A DNA stretch of 64,000 nucleotides, taken from positions 124,001 to 188,000 of the forward strand of contig NZ_CANNBM010000003.1 in the NCBI RefSeq assembly GCF_947502895.1. The letters are read 5' to 3'. Positions 35,576 to 43,998 of the stretch are shown piece after piece (position 1 is the first letter of the stretch; every line of letters starts with the position of its first letter). The notes beneath the pieces are model-generated. The model was not told where the DNA came from. It ran no database searches and saw only the letters and a list, made by a program, of their open reading frames with translations. The stretch comes from an uncultured Sulfitobacter sp. (GTDB lineage Bacteria > Pseudomonadota > Alphaproteobacteria > Rhodobacterales > Rhodobacteraceae). The position numbers were made by a program, and so were the translations under genes.

Positions 35576-37191
35576 GACGCGTCTCCTGTATCGCGGATCA
35601 ATTTCCAGCGAATTGCATCGAGCAGCGCCTCGAACGAGGCATCTACTATGTTTGCCGACACGCCCACGGTGGACCAGCGGCGGCCCTGCCCGTCTTCGCT
35701 GTCGATGATGACGCGTGTTACCGCTTCAGTGCCGCCTTGGGTAATGCGCACTTTGAAGTCGACCAGTCGCCAATCCGCAAGCAGGGCCGAATATTGGCCG
35801 AGGTCTTTGACCAAGGCCTTGCTCAGCGCATTTACGGGGCCACGGTCACCGCCTGTGTCGTCCATACTCTCCGAGACGGACAGCCGCTTTTCGCCGTCGA
35901 CTTTGACCACCACCACAGCTTCGGAGAGGCTAATCATCTGGTCGTATTTGTTTTTGCGCCGCTCGACTGTCACGCGGTATCGCTTGACCTCGAAAAGCTG
36001 CGGCATCTGGCCAAGCACCTTGCGCGCCAACAGCTCGAAACTCGCCTGTGCGGTATCATAACTATAACCGATGCCTTCGCGGGCTTTGACCTCGTCCAGA
36101 ATTTCGCTGAGCGCGGGATCGCCCTTGGCCACCTCGAGCCCTGCGCCCGCCAGACGGCGGCGCAGGTTGGACTGGCCCGCCTGATTGGACATCGGGATCA
36201 CGCGGGCATTGCCCACCACCGACGGCTCGATATGCTCATAGGTGGACGGATCTTTCAGGATCGCAGAGGCATGTAACCCTGCCTTATGGGCAAATGCGGA
36301 AGAGCCGACAAAAGCCGCTTGTTTCAACGGCACACGATTGAGGATTTCATCCAGCATCCGCGACGTACGCGTCAGCCCCGCAAGTGCTTCGTCTGTTACA
36401 CCTGTCTCAAAGGTGCTGGCGTAGGGCTCTTTCAGCTTGAGGATCGGAATCAGCGTGGTGAGGTTTGCGTTGCCACACCGCTCCCCCAATCCGTTGAGGG
36501 TGCCTTGGATTTGCCGCGCGCCTGCATCAACGGCGGCAAGCGTACAAGCCACAGCGTTTTCGGTGTCGTCATGGGTGTGAATGCCGAGGCGGTCGCCCTC
36601 GATGCCCGCCGCTATAACTTCGGTCGTGATGCGCCGCACCTCGGCAGGCAGCGTGCCGCCGTTGGTATCACACAGCACAATCCAGCGTGCACCTGCATCA
36701 TAGGCGGCCTTGATCGCTTCCAGCGCGTAGGCGGGGTTGGCCTTGTAGCCGTCAAAGAAATGTTCTGCGTCAAACAGCGCCTCGCGGCCCAGCGCCACGA
36801 GATGCGCTACCGATTTGGCGATGTTTTCGGTATTCTCTGGCAATGAAATGCCGAGCGCCGTTTTGACGTGAAAGTCATGTGTCTTGCCCACAAGGCACAC
36901 AGAGGCGGTGCCTGCATTGGTGACAGCGGCCAGCACATCATCATTTTCGGCTGACAGCCCGTTGCGCTTGGTCATGCCAAAGGCGGTCATGCGCGCGCGG
37001 GTCTGGGGGGCTGCGTCGAAAAACGCGCTGTCCGTCGGGTTCGCCCCCGGCCAACCGCCCTCGATATAGTCCACGCCCAGCGCATCAAGAGCTTTGGCGA
37101 TGATCTGCTTTTCCTCGGTGGAGAATTGCACGCCTTGGGTTTGCTGGCCGTCGCGCAGGGTTGTGTCGTAGAGAGAGAGGCGCTCAGGCAT
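35572..37191 (-). CDS. cimA: citramalate synthase
   Basis: 539 residues. The catalytic TIM-barrel has LYDTTLRDGQQTQGV at the start, YIEGGWPGANPTD, and the metal-binding HTHDDTENAVACTLAA. The C-terminal LeuA-type regulatory dimer domain follows the linker near residue 400. The GGWPGxNP pattern is typical of citramalate synthase, which condenses pyruvate and acetyl-CoA toward 2-oxobutanoate and isoleucine, rather than of LeuA or homocitrate synthase. It leads the minus-strand unit 37191-33119. Confidence 0.9.
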   Translation of the reverse strand: MPERLSLYDTTLRDGQQTQGVQFSTEEKQIIAKALDALGVDYIEGGWPGANPTDSAFFDAAPQTRARMTAFGMTKRNGLSAENDDVLAAVTNAGTASVCLVGKTHDFHVKTALGISLPENTENIAKSVAHLVALGREALFDAEHFFDGYKANPAYALEAIKAAYDAGARWIVLCDTNGGTLPAEVRRITTEVIAAGIEGDRLGIHTHDDTENAVACTLAAVDAGARQIQGTLNGLGERCGNANLTTLIPILKLKEPYASTFETGVTDEALAGLTRTSRMLDEILNRVPLKQAAFVGSSAFAHKAGLHASAILKDPSTYEHIEPSVVGNARVIPMSNQAGQSNLRRRLAGAGLEVAKGDPALSEILDEVKAREGIGYSYDTAQASFELLARKVLGQMPQLFEVKRYRVTVERRKNKYDQMISLSEAVVVVKVDGEKRLSVSESMDDTGGDRGPVNALSKALVKDLGQYSALLADWRLVDFKVRITQGGTEAVTRVIIDSEDGQGRRWSTVGVSANIVDASFEALLDAIRWKLIRDTGDAS

Positions 37192-37246
37192 TGGTTCGCT
37201 CCGCTTTGTGAGGGAGCATGGTGCGCATGGATGTCTTGAGAGTGAC

Positions 37247-37301
37247 GGTGCGCATAAATGCGCACCCTACGGGCGTGGTAGGGTGCGCATTTTTGCGCAC
37301 C
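37247..37301. repeat. REP-like nested palindromes between cimA and cysS
   Basis: Two hairpins, GGTGCGCATAAATGCGCACC (37247-37266) and GGTGCGCATTTTTGCGCACC (37282-37301), flank a larger one: AAATGCGCACCCTAC (37256-37270) pairs perfectly with GTAGGGTGCGCATTT (37278-37292) around a 7-base loop. A further partial copy of GGTGCGCATG is at 37220-37229. Such GTAGGGTGCGCA palindromes look like dispersed extragenic repeats. It could also stop transcription leaving cysS. Confidence 0.8.
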
Positions 37302-37314
37302 TCGCTTGCAAAAG

Positions 37315-38703
37315 TCACAGCAACCCCTCCAACTTGGCGGAGTCGAAGTCGGGCCCCGCCGTAATTTCAACGCTATCTTTAGACATCTGCACCTTTGCAC
37401 CTGCATCAAGCAGCATCGTTTTCAAGCGATCAACCTGTGAGAAGTCCTTGCTATGCATCGCCCTAGAGCGCGCTGTCATAAGGGCCTCTTCATAGCTTCG
37501 AAAATCAACATTAGCCGCCCCCAAGACAAGTTCTAACCTGAACCCCACAAACTCAGCAGAGGCCTTTAAAGCGCCACTGTCACCCTCCTGAGCAATCTTG
37601 TGCAGACGCGTGATGGCAAGATGTGTATTCAAATCATCTGCAAGCGCGTCCAAAACCTCAGCATCAGGCTCGGTGCTTTCCACATCGGCAGTGAGCATAG
37701 CCCAATGCTGAAGCGTCCTCGCAGCCTCCTCCCGCTTTTTCTCCGTCCAGTCCATCGGCTTGCGGTAATGCGTCGAGAGCATCACAAAGCGGATCACCTC
37801 TCCCTGCACGCCTTGGTCCAGCAGATCACGCACGGTAAAGAAGTTGCCCAACGATTTGGACATCTTCTTGCCCTCTACCTGCAACATCTCGTTATGCATC
37901 CAGATGTTGGCCATCTTGTCCGTGCCGTTGGCGCAGCAACTTTGCGCGATCTCGTTCTCGTGGTGAGGAAACATCAGGTCGTTGCCACCCCCGTGAATGT
38001 CGAAATGATCGCCCAACAACTCCTTCGCCATGGCGGAGCATTCGATGTGCCAGCCGGGGCGTCCTTTGCCCCAAGGGCTGTCCCACCCGGGGAGATCATC
38101 AGGTGATGGCTTCCACATCACGAAATCCATCGGGTTACGCTTGTAAGGTGCCACTTCTACCCGTGCGCCTGCAATCATATCATCTACGCTGCGGCCCGAG
38201 AGTTTGCCGTAGTGCTCTTTCCAGCTATCCACGGCAAAAAGCACATGCCCTTCCGCCTCATAGGCATGATCCTTGGCGATCAGGTCTTCGATCATCGCAA
38301 TCATCTGGGCGATGTATTCGGTCGCGCGCGGCTCATGGTCGGGGCGCATCGCCCCTAATGCATCCATGTCAGCGTGATACCAGTCGATTGTCTCGTTGGA
38401 GCGCTCATGGATCAATTCTTCCAGCGTGCCCTCGGCCCCCGCCGCTTTGCGTTTCTGTGCAGTCTCGTTAATCCGGTCATCCACATCGGTGAAGTTGCGC
38501 ACATAGGTCACGGAATCAGCCCCATAGACATGGCGCAGCAAACGGTTGAGTACATCAAACACAATCACAGGACGCGCATTGCCCAGATGGGCGCGGTCAT
38601 AGACTGTTGGGCCACACAGATACATCCGCACGTTTTTGGGATCGATGGGCACAAAATCCTCGCGTCTGCGGGTCTTTGTGTTGTGCAGTTTAATAGTCGT
38701 CAT
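37315..38703 (-). CDS. cysS: cysteinyl-tRNA synthetase
   Basis: 462 residues, class Ia. The zinc site and HIGH motif are in YLCGPTVYDRAHLGNARPVI; ECSAMAKELLGDHFDIHGGG and the later NEIAQSCCANG hold more zinc ligands; the KMSKS loop is EGKKMSKSLGNFFTVRDLL. It charges tRNA-Cys. The ATG at 38703 follows AGGACC. cysS diverges from the aminotransferase gene over 230 bp. Confidence 0.97.
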   Translation of the reverse strand: MTTIKLHNTKTRRREDFVPIDPKNVRMYLCGPTVYDRAHLGNARPVIVFDVLNRLLRHVYGADSVTYVRNFTDVDDRINETAQKRKAAGAEGTLEELIHERSNETIDWYHADMDALGAMRPDHEPRATEYIAQMIAMIEDLIAKDHAYEAEGHVLFAVDSWKEHYGKLSGRSVDDMIAGARVEVAPYKRNPMDFVMWKPSPDDLPGWDSPWGKGRPGWHIECSAMAKELLGDHFDIHGGGNDLMFPHHENEIAQSCCANGTDKMANIWMHNEMLQVEGKKMSKSLGNFFTVRDLLDQGVQGEVIRFVMLSTHYRKPMDWTEKKREEAARTLQHWAMLTADVESTEPDAEVLDALADDLNTHLAITRLHKIAQEGDSGALKASAEFVGFRLELVLGAANVDFRSYEEALMTARSRAMHSKDFSQVDRLKTMLLDAGAKVQMSKDSVEITAGPDFDSAKLEGLL

Positions 38704-38751
38704 GGCATAGGTCCTATCAGCGCGGGATGCGCGGGACATGGCACAGTTTCA

Positions 38752-38850
38752 ATGGAAATAAAACAACGTGAACAAGGCCCGCGAGAGGTATCTCAGCAGG
38801 TAATCGTACAGCAAATAATGGTCTGCATCATGTTCATGGCACTGGCGTAG
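38752..38850 (+). CDS. possible 32-residue peptide upstream of aminotransferase
   Basis: An ATG-initiated frame MEIKQREQGPREVSQQV ending in a hydrophobic stretch IVQQIMVCIMFMALA. It could be a small membrane peptide. No binding site is visible in front of it, and it lies in the cysS/aminotransferase promoter region, so chance is quite possible. Confidence 0.2.
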   Translation: MEIKQREQGPREVSQQVIVQQIMVCIMFMALA

Positions 38851-38933
38851 CGCACCGCACCTGTTGCGGTCAAGGCTGATTGACAAATCAGCGCACCTCT
38901 GCGCCCCTGCGCAGACAAACTGGAGGGCATATC

Positions 38934-40112
38934 ATGCAAGCATCAAATCGCATCAGCACAATTCTGGGTGGCGGCTCTGACGGGTGGGAGGTCTTCGGGC
39001 GCGCGCGCCAGATGATCGCGGACGGCACGCCTGTGACCGAACTGACCATTGGCGAGCATGATATTCGTACCGCCGCCCCTATCCTGCAGGACATGCACCG
39101 CGCTGCCATGGGCGGGCATACAGGCTATGCCGCCATTCCCGGAATCGCCCCTTTGCGTGATGCAATTGCAAAAAGGATTACAGCCAGTACAGGCGTGCCG
39201 ACACGGCCCGAAAATGTGATGATCACGCCCGGGGGGCAATCGGCGCTGTTTGCTGCCCATACTGCGGTTATCGATCCCGGTGATACCGCCCTCTATGTTG
39301 ATCCTTACTATGCCACGTATCCAGGTACATTGCGCGGCGTCGGTGCCAAACCTGTTGCGATCAAAGCACGCGCCGCCGATGCGTTCCAGCCACGCGCCGC
39401 CGATATCGCCGCGCAGGCAAAAGGCGCCAAATCCCTGCTCATCAATTCACCCAATAACCCTACAGGCGTCGTCTATAGTCGCGACACGCTAGAAGGGATT
39501 GCGCAGGTCTGCCGTGATCATGATCTGTGGCTGATCTCGGACGAGGTGTATGACACCCAGATATGGGAAGGCACACATATTTCGCCCCGCGCGCTGGAAG
39601 GGATGGCAGAACGCACACTTGTCGTCGGTTCCATGTCCAAAAGCCATGCGATGACTGGATCGCGCATCGGTTGGGTGGTCGGGCCGGAAGACATCGTGCA
39701 GCACCTGATCAATCTGGCAACGCATACCACCTACGGCGTGGCGGGTTTCATTCAGGAGGCAGCCCTGTTTGCGCTGAACCAAGGCCCTGAGTTCGAGGCC
39801 GAGATCGCCGAACCGTTCCGCCGCCGCCGCACATTGGCGCTGGATGTGCTGGCCCGTCAAAACATCGTCACAGCCATACCGAACGCTGGCGCGATGTATA
39901 TGATGCTGGATATCTCTGCCACAGGTTTGAGTGGTGAGGCCTTTGCAAACAAGCTACTCGACGCCCACCACATCGCCGTGATGCCCGGAGAAAGCTTTGG
40001 CACTGCTGCAGCGGGCCATCTGCGCGTCGCAATGACGATTGAGGACAGCGCGTTCAAAACGGCGATGGAAACACTGTGCAACTTTGCCGAAAGCCTTACG
40101 CACCAGACCTGA
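38934..40112 (+). CDS. PLP-dependent aminotransferase, class I/II
   Basis: 392 residues, fold type I. The small-domain start includes ELTIGEHDIRTAAPIL; the cofactor-stacking region is MITPGGQSALFAAH; the carboxylate site is LLINSPNNPTGVVY; the PLP-binding Lys is in VVGSMSKSHAMTGSRIGW. The family includes aspartate/aromatic and other amino acid aminotransferases; the substrate is not determined. The ATG at 38934 follows TGGAGGG. A strong terminator closes the gene, so it is a single-gene unit. Confidence 0.9.
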   Translation: MQASNRISTILGGGSDGWEVFGRARQMIADGTPVTELTIGEHDIRTAAPILQDMHRAAMGGHTGYAAIPGIAPLRDAIAKRITASTGVPTRPENVMITPGGQSALFAAHTAVIDPGDTALYVDPYYATYPGTLRGVGAKPVAIKARAADAFQPRAADIAAQAKGAKSLLINSPNNPTGVVYSRDTLEGIAQVCRDHDLWLISDEVYDTQIWEGTHISPRALEGMAERTLVVGSMSKSHAMTGSRIGWVVGPEDIVQHLINLATHTTYGVAGFIQEAALFALNQGPEFEAEIAEPFRRRRTLALDVLARQNIVTAIPNAGAMYMMLDISATGLSGEAFANKLLDAHHIAVMPGESFGTAAAGHLRVAMTIEDSAFKTAMETLCNFAESLTHQT

Positions 40113-40135
40113 TCCAACAGATCAGCAGCATGCCA

Positions 40136-40168
40136 GAGGCGCGCCCTTGTCAGGCGCGCCTCTTTTTT
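40136..40168 (+). terminator. Rho-independent terminator
   Basis: GAGGCGCGCC (40136-40145) pairs perfectly with GGCGCGCCTC (40153-40162) around loop CTTGTCA, followed by TTTTTT (40163-40168). It lies 24 bases after the aminotransferase stop and is oriented for the plus strand. Confidence 0.93.
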
Positions 40169-40183
40169 AGCTATTCCACGCGC

Positions 40184-40771
40184 TTAGAAGCGGAACGAGC
40201 CGCGCAGATTGAACGTGGTTGCATCCGCATCAACCCCACTACCACCAATATCGTCAAAGCGATGCTCCAAAAGCTCGCCACCGACGACAAAGCGGTCTGT
40301 CACCTGATAGGCGACGCCGATGCCCAGAAACTCGCCCGTGTCTTTGCCAATACTGCTGTCAAGCTGTGCCACACCACCAGTGGCATAGACCAGCGTCCGC
40401 CCCAGATCATAGCCACCGCGCAGTTTCAGGCGCGTTACGCTGTCCGTGTTGGCTGCGCCGTTCAGGTCGATATCGGCCTTGTCATACTCCAGTTCACCAC
40501 CGATCACGTAGCGGCCAAAGTCATAATCATAGCCTGCGTGAATACCGTAGGTTGTGTCGTCCCCGTCTGCGGCACCAGTCCCATCCACATCCCCGTATCC
40601 GAGGTTAAGACCACCATAAAAGCCGGTCCAGTTCTCAACGGGTGCCGGCTCAAAGACAGGCTCTTGCACAGTCTCGACAATCGGGTCGGCCAGATTGCCA
40701 GCAAAGGCTGGCGCTGTCAGCAGTGCAGCTACAGCGACAGACGCGGCAGTGATTTTACAAATCGGTTTCAT
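40184..40771 (-). CDS. outer-membrane beta-barrel protein (Omp25/OmpA-like barrel)
   Basis: 195 residues. A Sec signal (MKPICKITAASVAVAALL, cleavage after TAPAFA) precedes a short linker and an eight-strand-type barrel: WTGFYGGLNLGYGDVDG, RYVIGGELEYDKADIDL, VTRLKLRGGYDLGRTLVYAT and a C-terminal ATTFNLRGSFRF ending in Phe, the outer-membrane insertion signal. Such porin-like small barrels are abundant surface proteins in alphaproteobacteria; no transport role is assured. The ATG at 40771 has GAGGAG 8 bases upstream. Confidence 0.88.
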   Translation of the reverse strand: MKPICKITAASVAVAALLTAPAFAGNLADPIVETVQEPVFEPAPVENWTGFYGGLNLGYGDVDGTGAADGDDTTYGIHAGYDYDFGRYVIGGELEYDKADIDLNGAANTDSVTRLKLRGGYDLGRTLVYATGGVAQLDSSIGKDTGEFLGIGVAYQVTDRFVVGGELLEHRFDDIGGSGVDADATTFNLRGSFRF

Positions 40772-41149
40772 GCGTTTCTCCTCAAGAGGTTGTTCGATCG
40801 GGAGGCAGTTCATCCGCCCCTCATCTCGCCAACACGGGCTGCCGCTTTTGGTTCCCGCCCATCCGTATACTTAGGAAACAGGCGGCAAATCCTTGCCAGA
40901 TCATCGACTTACAGGCGTGTTTACGCCGACCGCAGAAAATGCACGCACGTCGCAAACGGAACAGATTTGGTCGCTCATACTTTCCAGTCTGGAAGACAGG
41001 AACAGGAGCAGCGCTATGCAGGACAGCATCTGTCGCACAATTTTGGTTATCCGCACGATCGGTGCAGAACGTGGGCGCGCAGCACGCGGGGCACCTCACA
41101 GGGCGTAGACCAAAACCTTGCCCAAGCCCATTTCCAGAAAGTTTATCCC
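40772..41149. other. intergenic region between barrel protein and MttB-family gene
   Basis: About 380 bases between divergent genes. It holds the promoters of both and a short plus-strand frame with a good binding site at 41016-41108 (listed separately). I see no regulator site I can name. Confidence 0.5.
41016..41108 (+). CDS. possible 30-residue leader peptide upstream of mttB-family gene
   Basis: ATG at 41016 preceded by AGGAG at 41004-41008 (7-base spacing), the best binding site in this gap. The peptide starts MQDSICRTILVIRTIG and ends in basic residues. Its stop is 41 bases before the methyltransferase ATG, which itself has a poor binding site. A translated leader that couples or regulates is a possibility; chance is the alternative. 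Confidence 0.3.
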   Translation: MQDSICRTILVIRTIGAERGRAARGAPHRA

Positions 41150-42688
41150 ATGAATGTACAGACTTCCTCCCGATCTGGTGGCCGCGCAGCCCGCCGTGCT
41201 GCCCGCGCTTCTGCCCTGCCCGACAATCTGCGTCCCGTGCGCCCTGGCCTGTCAGGCGGGCAATACAAACCGCTGTCACAAGAAGACGTTTTGAAAATCC
41301 ACCATGCAGCACTCGATGCACTCGAGACGATCGGTCTGGCTGATGCGCCTGCCTCCGGTGTGGCCTATCTGACAGGTGCAGGCGCGATAGAGGGCGATGA
41401 CGGCCGCATCAGATTCCCCCGCGGACTGGTAGAAGACACATTGGCCCGCGCAAACCGTGAAATTACCTTGATGAGCCGCGATGGTGAACATGATCTTGAG
41501 CTGTCAGGCACCCGCGTACATTACGGCACAGCAGGTGCGGCGGTGCATCTGGTCGATATTGACGGCAAAAACTACCGCGATTGCGGGGTTCAGGATCTGC
41601 ACGATGCCGCAAAAATCGTGAACACGCTGGACAACGTGCATTTCTGCCAGCGCCCGATGGTTTGTCGCGACATCCCCGACAATCTGGAGATGGATTACAA
41701 CTCGGTCTTTGCCTGCGTGTCGGGCACCACCAAACACATCGGAACATCCTTTACCGATCCCAGTTATGTCGCCCCCACCATAGAGATGCTGCATATGATC
41801 GCTGGCGGCGAGGATAAATGGCGTGAGCGGCCCTTTGTCTCAAACTCCAATTGCTTTGTCGTACCGCCGATGAAATTCGCCACCGAGTCCTGTCTGGTTA
41901 TGGAGGAATGTATCAAACACGGGATGCCCGTCTTGCTGCTCTCCGCTGGTATGGCGGGCGCCACAGCCCCCTCGACAGTCGCAGGGGCTATCGTGCAGGC
42001 CGTCGCCGAATGTCTGGCTGGGCTGGTTTATGTGAATGCGGTAAAACAGGGACACCCAGCCATCTTTGGCACATGGCCATTTGGGTTGGACCTGCGCACC
42101 GGCGCAATGACAGGCGGCTCTGGCGAACAAGCATTGCTGAGCGCGGGATGTGCGCAAATGCATGCCTTCTATGATCTGCCGGGAGGGGCGGCTGCGGGAA
42201 TTGCCGATAGCAAACTACCCGACATGCAGGCCGGATGGGAGACGATGTGCTCAAACGTGATGGCGGGGCTATCAGGATGCAACATGGTCTACGAAGCAGC
42301 CGGAATGCACGCTTCACTGCTGGGTTTCTGCCACGAGAGCCTGATTTTGGGTGATGACGTCATCGGTCAGGCGTTGCGCTGCGTCCGCGGAATCGAGGTA
42401 AACGACGAAACGCTTGCTCTCGACCAGATTGCACAGGTCTGTATGGGCGGTCCCGGTCATTATCTGGGCACCGCAGGCACACTAAGCAGGATGCAGAGCG
42501 ACCACTGCTATCCCACGTATGGCAACCGCATGTCGCCTAAAGAATGGGTCGAGATGGAAAAACCCGATCTGCTGGAAACCGCAACACGGCGCAAAGAGGA
42601 AATCCTGTCAGCGCCAAGCCAAGCGGCCCTTGATCCGGCAACCGACCGCGCGATCCGCGACCGTTACAACATCCACCTCAAGGCCTGA
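41150..42688 (+). CDS. MttB-family (trimethylamine/betaine-type) methyltransferase, non-pyrrolysine
   Basis: 512 residues. The sequence matches the MttB superfamily TIM-barrel: DVLKIHHAALDALETIGL near the start, HVHFCQRPMV-like middle (NVHFCQRPMVCRDIP), SGTTKHIGTSF, and the later GGPGHYLGTAGTLSRMQSDH. No in-frame amber codon interrupts it, so it is a non-pyrrolysine member like glycine betaine methyltransferase MtgB, not trimethylamine MttB. Members move a methyl group from a quaternary amine to a corrinoid protein. No corrinoid partner gene is adjacent. The start at 41150 has only a weak binding site. Confidence 0.88.
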   Translation: MNVQTSSRSGGRAARRAARASALPDNLRPVRPGLSGGQYKPLSQEDVLKIHHAALDALETIGLADAPASGVAYLTGAGAIEGDDGRIRFPRGLVEDTLARANREITLMSRDGEHDLELSGTRVHYGTAGAAVHLVDIDGKNYRDCGVQDLHDAAKIVNTLDNVHFCQRPMVCRDIPDNLEMDYNSVFACVSGTTKHIGTSFTDPSYVAPTIEMLHMIAGGEDKWRERPFVSNSNCFVVPPMKFATESCLVMEECIKHGMPVLLLSAGMAGATAPSTVAGAIVQAVAECLAGLVYVNAVKQGHPAIFGTWPFGLDLRTGAMTGGSGEQALLSAGCAQMHAFYDLPGGAAAGIADSKLPDMQAGWETMCSNVMAGLSGCNMVYEAAGMHASLLGFCHESLILGDDVIGQALRCVRGIEVNDETLALDQIAQVCMGGPGHYLGTAGTLSRMQSDHCYPTYGNRMSPKEWVEMEKPDLLETATRRKEEILSAPSQAALDPATDRAIRDRYNIHLKA

Positions 42689-42870
42689 GGTATAACAGAC
42701 GGGCAACCCTCTATTTTTTCTGGCCAAAAATACTCAAGAACAGCGCGGCAACGGGCACACCAGCCGCACATGCAGTCCCAAAACGCACCACAGGCCCGGC
42801 GCTGGGGGCAACCGGACCTGTGATGTTTTACGCGCGCTGCTGCCACAGGCGCGCAAATGGGATGCCGCGC
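42689..42870. other. intergenic region with hairpin and GAGTATTTTTGGCCAGAA motif
   Basis: Between convergent genes. On the minus strand 42735-42718 reads GAGTATTTTTGGCCAGAA, a motif I remember as frequent after genes in Rhodobacterales. A hairpin with arms CACAGG..CGG and CCG..CCTGTG spans 42789-42822 and may terminate transcription from the methyltransferase gene. Confidence 0.45.
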
Positions 42871-43119
42871 TTAGCTGGCTGGCATGAGGCCTGCTTCTTG
42901 GGCGGCCTTCACTTCGGCATCCTCCAACACACCGTCGCCGTTCAAATCGACGGTGGTGAACTGATCCTCTGACATGTCGGGATACACAGCCTGCACTTCG
43001 GCCAGGCTCAGCACGCCGTCCTCGTTTGCATCTGCCTGTGTAGCACTCTGGCCCATCGCGAAGGCGGGCACACAAAGTGCTGCAGTTGCAATCAGGGCGA
43101 AGGTTTTGAGATGTGTCAT
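42871..43119 (-). CDS. periplasmic EF-hand calcium-binding protein
   Basis: 82 residues. A Sec signal (KTFALIATAALCVPAFA) ends near residue 21. Two EF-hand loops follow: DANEDGVLSLAE and DLNGDGVLEDAE, both with the D-x-D/N-x-D/N-G-x-x-x-x-x-E calcium pattern (the first has Asn at position 3). It likely binds calcium in the periplasm. The ATG at 43119 follows GGAGA. It diverges from an ECF sigma gene. Confidence 0.85.
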   Translation of the reverse strand: MTHLKTFALIATAALCVPAFAMGQSATQADANEDGVLSLAEVQAVYPDMSEDQFTTVDLNGDGVLEDAEVKAAQEAGLMPAS

Positions 43120-43367
43120 TGTGGTGTCTCCAGTTTGTTTCGCTACATGAGGCACCGTTTCGGCGTCCTCACAGGGATAGAGCGTGCAATCACCTTCTGC
43201 GTCCCTTCCCCCCTCCCCACGCGCGGCCACCCGCCGATCTGGCCATGCCCGATGCGCACACACCCGCTCAAAAAGGCCTGTGCTGGCCGATCGGCGGAAA
43301 CTCCCCCTCTGGTTGAAACGTAAAAACCCGTCATGCTGGGAAAAACAACAATGGGCAGAACAGACTA

Positions 43368-43865
43368 ATGCACTCCGAAATCAAAACACCCGAGATAGAG
43401 GCCCTGCTGCTGCGTCTGCGACGCCGTGCACAGCGATTGGGGGCTACACGCGGCGATGCCGAGGATATGGCGCAAGAGACCGTGCTGAGGCTTTTCCAGC
43501 GTATGAAGCAAAAAGAGGTAGAAGCCCCCGCGCATTACGCCATGACCATTCTGCACAATCTGGCCCGCGCGCGCTGGCGCACGGCCATCGATCTGGCCCC
43601 GCTGGAGGACGATGACATCAGCACCCAACCTGTCGCCACAAGCCGCCTTGCGATTGCCGATTTGCAGCGCGCCATTCGTGCACTGCCAGACGATCAGGCA
43701 CAGGTGATGCATATGATCCTGCAAGGCGAAGTCAGCCCCACCGAAATCGCCGCACAGCTTGACCTGCCTTTGGGCACGGTTATGTCACGGCTTGCGCGCG
43801 CACGGGTAAAACTGCGCGCTCATATCGGTCTGGGGTCAGACGGTCGGGTGTCAGAACTGCTTTAG
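43368..43865 (+). CDS. ECF-type RNA polymerase sigma factor
   Basis: 165 residues. Region 2 is GDAEDMAQETVLRLFQRM, followed by HYAMTILHNLARARWR; region 4 is LPDDQAQVMHMILQGEVSPT with the helix-turn-helix EIAAQLDLPLGTVMSRLARA. Length and layout fit extracytoplasmic-function sigma factors. No anti-sigma gene is adjacent; the only neighbour is the divergent EF-hand gene. Regulation is therefore not visible. Start chosen at 43368; the binding site is weak. Confidence 0.88.
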   Translation: MHSEIKTPEIEALLLRLRRRAQRLGATRGDAEDMAQETVLRLFQRMKQKEVEAPAHYAMTILHNLARARWRTAIDLAPLEDDDISTQPVATSRLAIADLQRAIRALPDDQAQVMHMILQGEVSPTEIAAQLDLPLGTVMSRLARARVKLRAHIGLGSDGRVSELL

Positions 43866-43971
43866 CCTGATCTAGCAATCGACGGGATTTCGCGGCCTCA
43901 AAATCGCTCGGCGCAGTCCATATTACGACTATAAATCAGAACCCTACCAGACACAGCTAATCTTCTGGATG

Positions 43972-43998
43972 AAAAAAGGGAGAGCATATTGCTCTCCC
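43972..43998 (-). terminator. Rho-independent terminator (minus strand)
   Basis: Read on the minus strand: GGGAGAGC (43998-43991), loop AATAT, GCTCTCCC (43985-43978), then TTTTTT (43977-43972). It ends any transcript coming from nrdJ or from the small frame whose stop is immediately adjacent at 43999. Confidence 0.92.

Noticed and set aside
41150..42688. Pyrrolysine (in-frame amber) in the MttB-family gene
   Set aside because: The frame is open from 41150 to 42688 with no internal TAG, so no pyrrolysine is needed.
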